A DNA stretch of 64,000 nucleotides, from the NCBI GenBank assembly GCA_003170275.1, contig PNAM01000030.1:44098-108097 (forward strand). Reading direction: 5' to 3'. This document shows, piece by piece, positions 34,850-46,133 of this stretch. Each line of letters begins with the position of its first letter. Within the stretch, counting starts at the first letter, position 1. The stretch is from Myxococcales bacterium. Its GTDB lineage: Bacteria; Myxococcota_A; Polyangia; Palsa-1104. A program made the position numbers and the translations under genes. The notes beneath the pieces were generated by a model. It ran no database searches. It saw only the letters and a program-made list of their open reading frames with translations, and was not told the DNA's origin.

Positions 34850-36339
34850 TGCGCCCTTCGACGTTGCTCGGGATCACCGGGGCCGCATCATTAATGATGC
34901 TCGCGGGATGCTACAGCCCGTCACCGCCCGATGGCGCGTACACCTGCTCGACGGTGGATTCGTCGTGCCCGTCGGGATATCACTGCACCTGCGGGCTGTG
35001 CGTGAAGAAGGATGCCGCCGCCGCGTGCTCGTTCAAGGTCACGTTCGACGGGCAGCCCGCGGACGGCAAGCTCGACGTGATCGAGCACCAGCCGTTCGCG
35101 GTCACGCTGCAGGCGCTCGACGGCAAGGGCGCACCGGCCAGCGGGTTCGGCGGCACCGTGAAGCTCGCGTCGTCGTGGGGCGACGTGTCGCCGACCACCG
35201 TGCCGCTCAAGAACGGCGCCGCCAGCGTGATGGTCCAGCTCAATCGCGAGACGCTCTCGCCGTCGGTGGCCACGCTCACTGCGTCGTTCGTCGGCGGGTC
35301 GAAGGGCGCCAGCCCGGGCGTCAACGTCAAGGCGCCGCCGTTCGCCGTCGACGCCACCGAGCTCGACCCGCCGTTTGGCTGGGCCACCCTCGTCGCCGCC
35401 GAGCCCAGCGTCACCAAGGTGGGGAGCATCTACAACATGTATTTCGTCGGGCAGAGCCTCGGCAAGGGCGGCTTCGGGCTGGCCACCTCGACCGATGGGC
35501 TGACCTACACGCCCCTGACCGATCCGGTTTTGCAGTCGCCGGTGAGCGATCTGATCTACTCACCGTCGGTGTTCGCCAACGGCACGCTGATGGCCTACGC
35601 CCTGGGCGCCAATATCGCGCTGGCCTCGTCGACCAACGGCAGCGCTTTCAGCACGGCGAGCCCGTCGGTGCTCGGCACCTCGCAGTGCTCGTACTGCACC
35701 AAGCAGGTGACCTTCCCGCAGGTGTTGCCCGACGCTCTGGCCGACGTTCCCGATGGTGGCGCGCCGCCCTACCTGATGTTCTTCTCGGCCATCCGCGCCG
35801 ACGGCGCCGTGTCGATCGGGCGCGCGTCGTCGCCGGATGGGATGAGCTGGCAGGCCGAGCCGGCGCCGATCTTGTCGGGCGATCTGAGCGGCGAGGCGGT
35901 GCTCTTGTCGCCGCGCGTACTGATCGACGGCACTGTGTACAAGATGTGGTACTCGTTCGCGCGCAAGATCGACGTCAAGCTGTGCATCGGCACCGGCCAG
36001 GGCACCTGCCCGGCTACCTTCTCGTGCGTCGCGGGCGTGTGCGCGCCGACCGACACGCTCGATGCGTTCTCCACCTTCTGCGAGGCCGGCACCACCATCT
36101 CGATCGGCTACGCGACCTCCAACGACGGCTTCTTCTGGGTCAAGTCGATCTACAACCCGGTCCTCGACGTGGACGTGGTGGGCGGCGGGGTGCGCGCGCT
36201 GCTCGCCTCCTCGGTGCTCCCCACCGACGGGGTGAGCGCGGAGAACGGCGTGACCTTGTACTACTCGAGCTTCCGGCGCCTCAGCGCGATCAACAACCGC
36301 TGCCTGCCGAACGGGATCAAGCGGGCTACCCGTCAGTAA
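34849..36339 (+). CDS. Lipoprotein with five-bladed-propeller-like domain, inside the eut locus
   Basis: 496 residues. Lipobox LAGC at the end of the signal peptide, a Cys-rich N-terminal knot (CSTVDSSCPSGYHCTCGLC), an Ig-like part (FAVTLQALDGKGAPASGFGG), then a domain with NMYFVGQSLGKGGFGLATSTDGLTYTPL-type strands seen in GH32/GH43-like propellers. No catalytic set could be assigned. A second cysteine segment is at about 380-405. The overlap with the TPR gene and 25-base gap to eutC suggest one transcript. Confidence 0.72.
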   Translation: MRPSTLLGITGAASLMMLAGCYSPSPPDGAYTCSTVDSSCPSGYHCTCGLCVKKDAAAACSFKVTFDGQPADGKLDVIEHQPFAVTLQALDGKGAPASGFGGTVKLASSWGDVSPTTVPLKNGAASVMVQLNRETLSPSVATLTASFVGGSKGASPGVNVKAPPFAVDATELDPPFGWATLVAAEPSVTKVGSIYNMYFVGQSLGKGGFGLATSTDGLTYTPLTDPVLQSPVSDLIYSPSVFANGTLMAYALGANIALASSTNGSAFSTASPSVLGTSQCSYCTKQVTFPQVLPDALADVPDGGAPPYLMFFSAIRADGAVSIGRASSPDGMSWQAEPAPILSGDLSGEAVLLSPRVLIDGTVYKMWYSFARKIDVKLCIGTGQGTCPATFSCVAGVCAPTDTLDAFSTFCEAGTTISIGYATSNDGFFWVKSIYNPVLDVDVVGGGVRALLASSVLPTDGVSAENGVTLYYSSFRRLSAINNRCLPNGIKRATRQ

Positions 36340-36364
36340 CTGATTCGTGTTAGATCACCGGGCG

Positions 36365-37213
36365 ATGCAATCTCTCATCGACCGGCAGCGAGTGGAGCAG
36401 CTGGTGCGCTCCACGCTCGCGGAGCTGGGAGACAAGCGGCCGGCGCAGACCGACCCGTCGCAGACGGTCCTGCTCAAGCCGGATCGCGGCGTCAACCTGG
36501 GCGCGGCGTTCGATGCCGACGCGATGAAGGCGATGCTGGCCTCGACGCCGGCGCGCATCGGGGTGGGACGCGCCGGCACGCGCTACAAGACCAACACGCT
36601 CTTGAAGTTTCGCGCCGATCACGCGGCCGCCAAGGACGCGGTCTTGTCAGAGGTGGATGCCAAGCTGGTCGCCAAGTTGGGCCTCCTCGAGATCACCACG
36701 CGCGCGCCGAACAAGCAGCTGTTCCTGCAGCGGCCCGACGCCGGACGTGCGCTCTCCGACGAGGGACGCGCGCTGTTGGCCGAAAAGTGCGTAAAGGGTC
36801 CGCAGCTCCAGGTGTGCTACGGCGACGGGCTGTCGGCGGCGGCGCTCAACGCGCACCTCGAGGCGTTCCACGCCGCGCTCACGCGCGAGCTCGCGCAGCG
36901 CGGCATCAAGACCGGCACGCCGCTGTTCGTGCGCCGCTCGCGCGTCAAGGTGATGGACGAGATCGCGCGGCTGCTCGACGCCGAGGCGTGCGTGTTCACC
37001 TGCGGCGAGCGGCCCGGCCTGGGCTTTTCCGATTCGATGAGCGCGTACTACATCTACCGGCCTCACGGCAAAGAGGGCGGCGCGACCGATGCCGATCGCG
37101 AAGTGGTCTCGAACATCAACCCCCGCGGCTTCGAGCCGGTGCGGGCGGCGGCCGTGGTCGCTGAAAACTGTGCGCGCGTCCTGCGCGACAAGAAATCGGG
37201 CGTGATCCTATGA
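36365..37213 (+). CDS. eutC: Ethanolamine ammonia-lyase small subunit
   Basis: 282 residues from the ATG at 36365. Identifying segments: GVGRAGTRYKTNTLLKFRADHA, VLSEVDAKLVAKLGLLE, VCYGDGLSAAA, GTPLFVRRSRVKVMDEI and GERPGLGFSDSMSAYYIY. EutC binds the adenosylcobalamin together with EutB. The first ~22 residues (VEQLVRSTLAELG) form an amphipathic helix like the encapsulation peptide IEEIVRSVMASMG of enterobacterial EutC. The stop shares bases with the CPCC gene (ATGA). Confidence 0.95.
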   Translation: MQSLIDRQRVEQLVRSTLAELGDKRPAQTDPSQTVLLKPDRGVNLGAAFDADAMKAMLASTPARIGVGRAGTRYKTNTLLKFRADHAAAKDAVLSEVDAKLVAKLGLLEITTRAPNKQLFLQRPDAGRALSDEGRALLAEKCVKGPQLQVCYGDGLSAAALNAHLEAFHAALTRELAQRGIKTGTPLFVRRSRVKVMDEIARLLDAEACVFTCGERPGLGFSDSMSAYYIYRPHGKEGGATDADREVVSNINPRGFEPVRAAAVVAENCARVLRDKKSGVIL

Positions 37214-37479
37214 GTGCGGCGAAGTTCACGTGTCCGGTGTGTGGGTTTGCCGAGCTGCCGGAGTCGCACCTCGATCCGACCGGCTCGCCGACCTATTCGA
37301 TCTGCCCGTGCTGCGGCGTGCACTTCGGCGCCGACGACGTGGAGGCGACGCACGAGGATCTGCGCCGGGCGTGGATCGCCGGCGGCGCCGAGTGGTGGTC
37401 GATGAACGAGCACGCGCCGCCCGGTTGGAACGCCGACGCGCAGCTCAAGGCGGCCTTTCCGGATGCGCCGCGAAACTGA
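37210..37479 (+). CDS. CPCC-family cysteine-rich protein
   Basis: 89 residues: two cysteine pairs (FTCPVCGFAEL and SICPCCGVHFG) as in the small CPCC family, likely a zinc knuckle, then a helical tail (DDVEATHEDLRRAWI, MNEHAPPGW). Function unknown. It lies between eutC and the eutL/eutT fusion, overlapping eutC by four bases and the fusion by 17, so it is probably cotranslated with both. Confidence 0.8.
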   Translation: MSAAKFTCPVCGFAELPESHLDPTGSPTYSICPCCGVHFGADDVEATHEDLRRAWIAGGAEWWSMNEHAPPGWNADAQLKAAFPDAPRN

Positions 37480-38830
37480 CCGCGACAAGCTGATCGATCT
37501 CGAACCGCTGGTCCCGCGGGTGCTGGCGGTGCGCACCATTCCGCGGGTCGACGATCAGCTCGCCGCCGAGTGGAAGCTGCCCGACGGGCTGCGCGCGGTG
37601 GGCATGTTGACGTGCTCATCGGACGATGCGCTGTACGTCGCGCTCGACGAGGGCACCAAGGCGGCGCCGGTGCAGGTGGTGTACGCGCGCTCGTTCTATG
37701 CCGGATCGTCGTATCCGTCGGGGCCGTTGTCGGGCGAGGCGATCGGCATGTACGCCGGGCGCGATCCCGACGAGATCGCCGCGGCCCTGCAGGCGTGCCT
37801 GCGCTCGCTCGCGGAGGACGCGTGGTTCTACGCGGCCGATGCGCGCAAGCAGCTGGCGTTCTTTCCGCACGTGGTGCGCTCGACGGGGAGCTACCTGTCG
37901 CGACTGGCGGGGATCGCCGCGGGCGCGCCGATGGCGTACCTGATCGCGCCGCCGCTCGAGTCGATGATCGGGCTCGACGCGGCGCTCAAGGCGGCGCCGG
38001 TGCGCCTGGCGAAATGGTTCGGGCCGCCGTCGGAGACCAACTACGGCGGCGGCTATCTGGTGGGTGAGCTGCCGGCGTGCGAAGCGGCGGCGCTGGCGTT
38101 CGCCGCGGCGGTGGTCGACGTGTCGCGCGCGCCCACCGACGCGCATCGCGCCGCGCGAGCTGCCGGCGAGTCGCTCGGCGCCCGCCCGCGCGGACCGGCG
38201 GGTGCCGGCCGCTTCAAGGTGCTGGCCACCGGCGAGCGGCTCAGCGAAAAGCCGGAGCACCTGACCCACCTGCGCGACGACGAATCGCTGGTCGGCAAGG
38301 ATCACCCGCGGCTCCTGTTGCGCGGCAAGCTCGATACGTTGCAAGGCCTGCTCCTCGACGCGCAGTGCGCGGCCGATGCCGACGAGGCGCGCGGCCTGGT
38401 GGGCGAGCTCGGCGAGGCGCTCGAGCTGGCGCGCGCGCTGGTGGGCGCCGAGGTGACCGATCAGCCGCTGGCGCCGTGGAAGCTCGGCGGGCTCGATCCG
38501 GCGGAGCTGCGCTACGCCTCGCACCACACCCACGAGCTGTTCGGCGTGCCGTTCATGTTCCCGTCGGTGCGGCAGGGTCCGGTGGTGGCCAAGCTGTACA
38601 CCGCGCGCGCCTATTGCCGCGAGGCCGAGCTGGCGCTGTACGGCGCGTTTCCCGGCGAGGCCGAGCGTCCCGATCTGAAGCTGGCGCTCAATCGATTGTC
38701 GTCGGCGCTCTACCTCATGACGGTCAAGTACCTGGCCGGACGGTTCGGCGGCCACGACCGCCAGCACATGGGTCCAGTCAAGGGCTGGAAGCCGCCCAAA
38801 GATCCGTCTAAGCTGCGTCCCCAGAAGTGA
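37463..38830 (+). CDS. eutL/eutT: EutL-EutT fusion: microcompartment shell domain joined to corrinoid adenosyltransferase domain
   Basis: 455 residues in one uninterrupted frame. Residues ~13-223 follow EutL: WKLPDGLRAVGMLT, SSDDALYVALDEGTKAAPVQVVYARSFYAG, TGSYLSRLAGI, GAPMAYLIAPPLES, and PPSETNYGGGYLVG. After a ~35-residue A/R/G-rich linker, residues ~261-428 follow EutT: EKPEHLTHL, KDHPRLLLRGKLDTLQ, the MFPSVRQG segment, REAELALYGAF, and ERPDLKLALNRLSSALYLMTVKYL. The His/CCxxC metal motif of Salmonella EutT is absent, as in the metal-independent EutT class known from Firmicutes. EutL forms gated-pore trimers in the Eut shell; EutT makes adenosylcobalamin from ATP and cob(I)alamin. A start is shared with the end of the CPCC gene. 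Confidence 0.88.
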   Translation: MRRETDRDKLIDLEPLVPRVLAVRTIPRVDDQLAAEWKLPDGLRAVGMLTCSSDDALYVALDEGTKAAPVQVVYARSFYAGSSYPSGPLSGEAIGMYAGRDPDEIAAALQACLRSLAEDAWFYAADARKQLAFFPHVVRSTGSYLSRLAGIAAGAPMAYLIAPPLESMIGLDAALKAAPVRLAKWFGPPSETNYGGGYLVGELPACEAAALAFAAAVVDVSRAPTDAHRAARAAGESLGARPRGPAGAGRFKVLATGERLSEKPEHLTHLRDDESLVGKDHPRLLLRGKLDTLQGLLLDAQCAADADEARGLVGELGEALELARALVGAEVTDQPLAPWKLGGLDPAELRYASHHTHELFGVPFMFPSVRQGPVVAKLYTARAYCREAELALYGAFPGEAERPDLKLALNRLSSALYLMTVKYLAGRFGGHDRQHMGPVKGWKPPKDPSKLRPQK

Positions 38831-38837
38831 CGATGAC

Positions 38838-41854
<3,017 letters not shown>

Positions 41855-41905
41855 CGCGCCGCGCAAATCCTTTACATCCAGATCGCGCGGCCTAGAACCA
41901 CACAC

Positions 41906-42223
41906 ATGGGTCTAGGGGTCGAGTTCGACGACCGGATCGCAGCGCTGCGGGTGTCGTTCGTACAATCGTTGCGCGAGCTGGTCATGCGCTTTCAGGCGTC
42001 GGTCGCGCGGCTCGAGATGGCGCGGGAGCCCAACGTGGGCGAGATCGAGCGGTCGCGCATGCGCGAGATCGCCCACCGGCTGGCCGGCTCGGGTGGGCTC
42101 TACGGGCTCGAGGCGGTGACCGTCTGGGGTCGCACCAGCGAAAAGCTCGCCCAACACGGCACGATCCACGATCTCCGTCGCGCCGGCGCCGAGCTCGGCG
42201 AGCTGGTCGCCGGCATCCGCTAG
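41906..42223 (+). CDS. Stand-alone Hpt-domain protein
   Basis: 105 residues forming a helical Hpt bundle; phosphoacceptor H57 lies in EIAHRLAGSGGLYG. It would relay phosphate between a hybrid kinase and a receiver such as the lone receiver at 11679, but the two are far apart and pairing is only a guess. No signal peptide. Confidence 0.85.
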   Translation: MGLGVEFDDRIAALRVSFVQSLRELVMRFQASVARLEMAREPNVGEIERSRMREIAHRLAGSGGLYGLEAVTVWGRTSEKLAQHGTIHDLRRAGAELGELVAGIR

Positions 42224-42224
42224 T

Positions 42225-42551
42225 TTAGTAGCGCGGGATCTTCGGATCGATCTCGAGCGACCAGCGATCGATGCCGCCCGCGAGCGAGGCTACCGAGTGG
42301 CCGGCGCGCTCGAGCAGCGCTGCGGCGTTGAGGCTGCGGATGCCGTGGTGGCAATAGGCGACCACCAGCGCGCCGTCGGGCGGGGTGATCTCGTCGTGGC
42401 GATCGACCAGCTCGGCGAGCGGGACCAGCACGTGCGTGCCCGGGAGCGCGGCGACTTCGTGCTCCCACGGCTGGCGCACGTCGACCAGGTAGACCGGCTC
42501 GCCGGCGGTGAGCTTGGCCTGAAGCGCGCGCACGCTGATCTGATCGGGCAT
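42225..42551 (-). CDS. Rhodanese-like single-domain protein
   Basis: 108 residues: VYLVDVRQPWEHEVAALPG and the active loop YCHHGIRS with C67, then GIDRWSLEID. A sulfur-transfer or redox role in the cytoplasm is expected. It follows the SirB1-like gene by ten bases and converges on the Hpt gene with one base between the stops. Confidence 0.9.
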   Translation of the reverse strand: MPDQISVRALQAKLTAGEPVYLVDVRQPWEHEVAALPGTHVLVPLAELVDRHDEITPPDGALVVAYCHHGIRSLNAAALLERAGHSVASLAGGIDRWSLEIDPKIPRY

Positions 42552-42561
42552 ACCAGGCTCC

Positions 42562-43293
42562 TCAGTTCATGATGCGCGGCGGTGAGCGCGGCGGCGGCGC
42601 GAGGGCTCGGAGCTGCTGCGCGATCTCGTCGGAGGGCGCGAGCACCTGGATGCGCTCGAGCACGCCGTGCAGTCGTTCGCCGTCGCCCGCCGCGGCGTAG
42701 ATGCCGCGCAGGTTGTTGAGCATGCGCGCCAGGATCAGCCGCTTCTCCAGCGGCTCGAGCAGCCGCGGGTCCGGATCGCGCGACTCGCCTGTGGCCTGCG
42801 CGTGCAGCGCGCGCAGCCGCTCGCGATCGCACAGCGCGCCGGTGAACGGATCGAGGAACAGCGGGCCGTGCGGGCCGGCGGTGCGCACCAGGAAGTGGCC
42901 GGGAAAGCCGACGCCGTGCGCGGTGATGCCCGCGCGCCGCCCGACCTCGAGGATCACCACCGCGAGCGTGATCGGGATGCCGGTGCGGCGATCGAGCACC
43001 TCGTTGAGGAAGCTGTTGCGCGGGTCGTAGTAGTCGCCGTCGTTGCCGGCGAAGCCGAGATCGTCGTGCAGCATGCGCGTCACGCGCCGCAGCGGCGGCT
43101 CGTTGGCGGCGTTGGCCTCGTCGAGGAGCAGGCGGGCGCGCTCGCCGAGCTGGTCGAGCTGCTCGAGGTAGCGTGGGATGTCCAGCTCGGGATATTCCGG
43201 CTCGGCGATCAGCAGCGCCGCCTGCGCCAGATCGAGGTCCGCCTCGGAGCGCGTGACGACGTGCGAAAAGAGCGCGAGATCTGCAGCCGGCAT
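42562..43293 (-). CDS. SirB1-family protein (transglutaminase-like plus TPR)
   Basis: 243 residues from the ATG at 43293. The FLNEVLDRRTGIPITLAVVILEVGRRAGI segment is the conserved core of SirB1/transglutaminase-like proteins, GFPGHFLVR follows, and the C-terminus has TPR helices. The biochemical role is unclear. It is in one transcript with the rhodanese gene. Any longer reading would overlap the gene at 43321. Confidence 0.87.
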   Translation of the reverse strand: MPAADLALFSHVVTRSEADLDLAQAALLIAEPEYPELDIPRYLEQLDQLGERARLLLDEANAANEPPLRRVTRMLHDDLGFAGNDGDYYDPRNSFLNEVLDRRTGIPITLAVVILEVGRRAGITAHGVGFPGHFLVRTAGPHGPLFLDPFTGALCDRERLRALHAQATGESRDPDPRLLEPLEKRLILARMLNNLRGIYAAAGDGERLHGVLERIQVLAPSDEIAQQLRALAPPPRSPPRIMN

Positions 43294-43320
43294 ACGCGCG
43301 GAGGATAGTATGCTGAGGGC

Positions 43321-43722
43321 ATGCCGGGGAAAGATCCCGACCACTGGTTGTACCGATTGTCGCCCGAGGAGTGGCTGAGCGCCGCCGAGGGAGAGCTGGT
43401 GCGCGCGCGGCAGGCGCTGGCCAACAAGCAACATCGTCAAGGCGTGGCGGGGGCGCGGCGCGCGGCGGGCATGGCGTGGAACGCGGTGCTGTACCTGTCC
43501 GTCGACGACGCCTACGGGCGCAGCTACATGGACCATCTCAAGGCGCTCGGCGAGGACGCGACCATTCCGGATACCGTGCGGCGCGTGTCGCTGGCGCTGG
43601 TGGGCGCGCCGCTGCAAACCCAGATCGTGCAGCTCGGCCCGGGCGACACGTCGCTGGCGGACGCCGCCGAGGTGATCGTCGCGCACGCGCGCGAGCGGGT
43701 CGCGCCCACCGCCTCGGCGTGA
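43321..43722 (+). CDS. Helical protein, HEPN-like
   Basis: 133 residues, all helical. LSPEEWLSAAEGELVRARQALANKQHRQGVAGARRAAGMAWNAVL, taken as pieces, has the spacing of HEPN domains (WL..AE..L..A...L). The catalytic Rx4-6H of HEPN RNases is not obvious, so it may be a non-nuclease member. No adjacent MNT toxin-type partner is present. Confidence 0.6.
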   Translation: MPGKDPDHWLYRLSPEEWLSAAEGELVRARQALANKQHRQGVAGARRAAGMAWNAVLYLSVDDAYGRSYMDHLKALGEDATIPDTVRRVSLALVGAPLQTQIVQLGPGDTSLADAAEVIVAHARERVAPTASA

Positions 43723-43820
43723 CCGCCGGCGCGTGACGGAATCAGGCCTCGTCCTCCAATCCCCTTGCGACGGAGGCGAGTGATGAGACGACTGGCGGTC
43801 TGCTCACCGGGGTTTGCTTC

Positions 43821-45689
43821 GTGGGGTGCCTGGATTTTCCGCTCGGCGAGACTCCCCCATCGCCCTTTCTTCCCACTGTAACCCCACACCTGATCGAGAG
43901 TCCCTCGTTCTTCCCGACGGTGACCGCGTCGCGGCCCCCGCCGGCGGTGAGCGGCGGGACGCTGTTGGTCACGCGCGGGGGGTTGGCGATCGCGGCCGAT
44001 CCGGATCTCGATCTGCTGTTCATCATCGATCTGCAGACCTTCGTTCGGCGCGCGGTGGTGCTCGAGGCGGGTGACGAGCCGGGGCGATTGGCCGAGGATG
44101 CGGCCGGGCGTGTGCACGTGGCGCTGCGCTCCGGCGGCGCGCTGGTCACGATCGATCCGGCGACCGCGACGATCCTGACGCGGCGCTCGGTGTGCCCGGC
44201 GCCGCGCGGCGTGGCCTACGAAGCGCAGCGCGATCTGTTGCACGTGGCTTGCGCCGGCGGCGAGCTGGTCTCGCTGCCCGCCGCCGGCGGCGCGCCGGTG
44301 CGCACGGTGCAGCTCGATCGCGATCTGCGCGACGTGATCGTGCAGGGCGATCGCCTGTTCGTCAGCCGCTTCCGCTCGGCGGAGCTGCTCAGCCTGAGCG
44401 CGACCGGCGCGGTGACCGTACGTCATCGCCCGCTGGCGCTCAGCTCGTCGCTGTTGCGCAACGGCGATCGCTTCGCGCCGGCGGTGGCGTGGCGCACCGT
44501 GCTCGCGCCGGACGGCACGATCGTGATGTTGCACCAGCGCGGCGTGCAGACGGTGGTCGCGACCACGCAAGCGATCAGCGGGCCCGCGCCCGAGCCGCCG
44601 CCGCCGCCGATCTTGGGCGGGGGCGGGCGCGACAGCGACTACGGCGGCGCGGCGCCGGGTGTGGGCGTGGGCGAGACCGTCCCGTGTACCAGCGCGATCG
44701 TGCACGCGGCGCTCTCGACGTTCACCATCACCGCGCCAAACGTGTCGATCCCGCCCGGCGCGTCGGATCCGGGGAGCGCAATCCCGGGCGCGGTGCTGGC
44801 GGTCGACGTGGCCTTTCGCGGCGACGGCGGCAAGCTCGCGGTGGCCTCCGCCGGCAACTCGCGGCTGACCAGCTTCCCGTCGGTGGTAGAGCTGGACGCG
44901 GTGGGCACCGGCGGCTGCGCGGCGGCGCGAAATGTCGGGTTTGCGCCGGCGCAGGTGGTGGCCGTCGCCTATGACCTGGGCGGGCGGCTGGTGGTGCAGA
45001 CCCGCTCGCCGGCCATGCTGTGGCAGCCGGCCGACGACGCGCACGGCGAGAACGCGCTGCTGTTGTCGAGCGCGGCGACCGAGGACACGGGGCACACCAT
45101 CTTCCACTCCAACTCGGGCTTGGGGATCGCCTGCGCGTCCTGCCATCCGGAGGGCGGCGACGATGGGCGGGTGTGGGCCTTCGACTTCGGCGCGCGCCGC
45201 ACGCAAGCGCTGCGCGGCGGCATCCTGGCCACCGCACCGTTCCACTGGAACGGCGATCAGAAGGACATCCCGGCGCTGGTGCACGAGGTGTTCGTCGGGC
45301 GCATGGGCGGGCCGGCGCTCGACCCGCGTCAGGTGGCCACGCTCTCCGGCTGGCTGGACAAGATCCCGGCGCTGCCGAATGGCGCCGCGGCCGACGCACC
45401 GGCGGCGCTGCGCGGGCGCGCGCTGTTCGAGAGCCCCGAGGTGGCCTGCGCGAGCTGCCACTCGGGCGCGCGATTCACCAACAACCAGACCCTCGACGTC
45501 GGCACCGGTGGCGCGTTCCAGGTGCCGTCGCTGCTGGGCGTGGCGGCGCGCGCGCCGTACCTGCACGACGGGTGCGCGGCGACGCTGCACGATCGCTTCG
45601 GCGCGTGCGGCGGCTCGCAACACGGCGGCACCGCGCAGCTCTCGTCGTCGCAGATCGACGACCTGGTGGCCTACCTCGAGACCCTCTAG
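43821..45689 (+). CDS. Two-heme cytochrome c / MauG-like protein with N-terminal propeller, signal peptide split by a frameshift
   Basis: 622 residues from a GTG; the real gene probably starts at 43783. There MRRLAV in frame 1 is followed after a one-base loss near 43800 by LLTGVCFVGC in the main frame, which gives a lipoprotein signal, and a GGAGG precedes that ATG. A strand-rich N-terminal part resembles a beta-propeller (DLLFIIDLQTF, GRVHVALRSGGALVTID). Two heme motifs, CASCHPEGG and CASCHSGARF, occur in a di-heme peroxidase-like C-terminal region (PALVHEVFVGRMGG, VPSLLGVAARAPYLHDG). Redox partner or substrate unknown. Confidence 0.8.
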   Translation: MGCLDFPLGETPPSPFLPTVTPHLIESPSFFPTVTASRPPPAVSGGTLLVTRGGLAIAADPDLDLLFIIDLQTFVRRAVVLEAGDEPGRLAEDAAGRVHVALRSGGALVTIDPATATILTRRSVCPAPRGVAYEAQRDLLHVACAGGELVSLPAAGGAPVRTVQLDRDLRDVIVQGDRLFVSRFRSAELLSLSATGAVTVRHRPLALSSSLLRNGDRFAPAVAWRTVLAPDGTIVMLHQRGVQTVVATTQAISGPAPEPPPPPILGGGGRDSDYGGAAPGVGVGETVPCTSAIVHAALSTFTITAPNVSIPPGASDPGSAIPGAVLAVDVAFRGDGGKLAVASAGNSRLTSFPSVVELDAVGTGGCAAARNVGFAPAQVVAVAYDLGGRLVVQTRSPAMLWQPADDAHGENALLLSSAATEDTGHTIFHSNSGLGIACASCHPEGGDDGRVWAFDFGARRTQALRGGILATAPFHWNGDQKDIPALVHEVFVGRMGGPALDPRQVATLSGWLDKIPALPNGAAADAPAALRGRALFESPEVACASCHSGARFTNNQTLDVGTGGAFQVPSLLGVAARAPYLHDGCAATLHDRFGACGGSQHGGTAQLSSSQIDDLVAYLETL

Positions 45690-46036
45690 CGCGCGACGTA
45701 GACCAGCGGATAGCGAATCTCTTTCGGCCCACTCTCGAACTGCGGAAAGATCCACGACTCCACGCGCTGGCGCACGCACTCGCGCAGCCCCGCCGAAGCG
45801 AGCTCGGTCTCGAAGCCGGCGTGCGTGACCTCGCCGGTCTCGGCGATCGACAGCGACACGAACGCCTTGTCGCTGCGCGCCGCCCCGGTGCGCGCGTCCA
45901 GCTCGTAGCACGCGCTGAGCGTGGCCACGCGCTCGCGGATCACGCGCACCAGCAGGTCGTCCGGCAGCGGAGACGCCTGGGCCGACGAGCACAAGGCGAC
46001 GAACGCCACAGTCGCAAACACGGTTCGACAGCACAT
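45686..46036 (-). CDS. Small AgmX/PglI C-terminal-domain-like secreted protein
   Basis: 116 residues from the ATG at 46036. Signal peptide (FATVAFVALCSSAQA), then a TonB-C-like domain: ATLSACYELDAR, KAFVSLSIAETGEVTHAGFE, LRECVRQRVESWIFPQFESG. This is the pattern of the AgmX/PglI C-terminal domain common in myxobacteria. It overlaps the cytochrome stop by four bases (convergent). Confidence 0.75.
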   Translation of the reverse strand: MCCRTVFATVAFVALCSSAQASPLPDDLLVRVIRERVATLSACYELDARTGAARSDKAFVSLSIAETGEVTHAGFETELASAGLRECVRQRVESWIFPQFESGPKEIRYPLVYVAR

Positions 46037-46133
46037 GGCATCGTTCGATTGCCAGCGCGATGCCAACGGTGAAACCGCGTCGAGCGCGCGGCGAGGGCGC
46101 TCGCGGGGAGAGATCGGGGAAGGCGCGTTCCGC

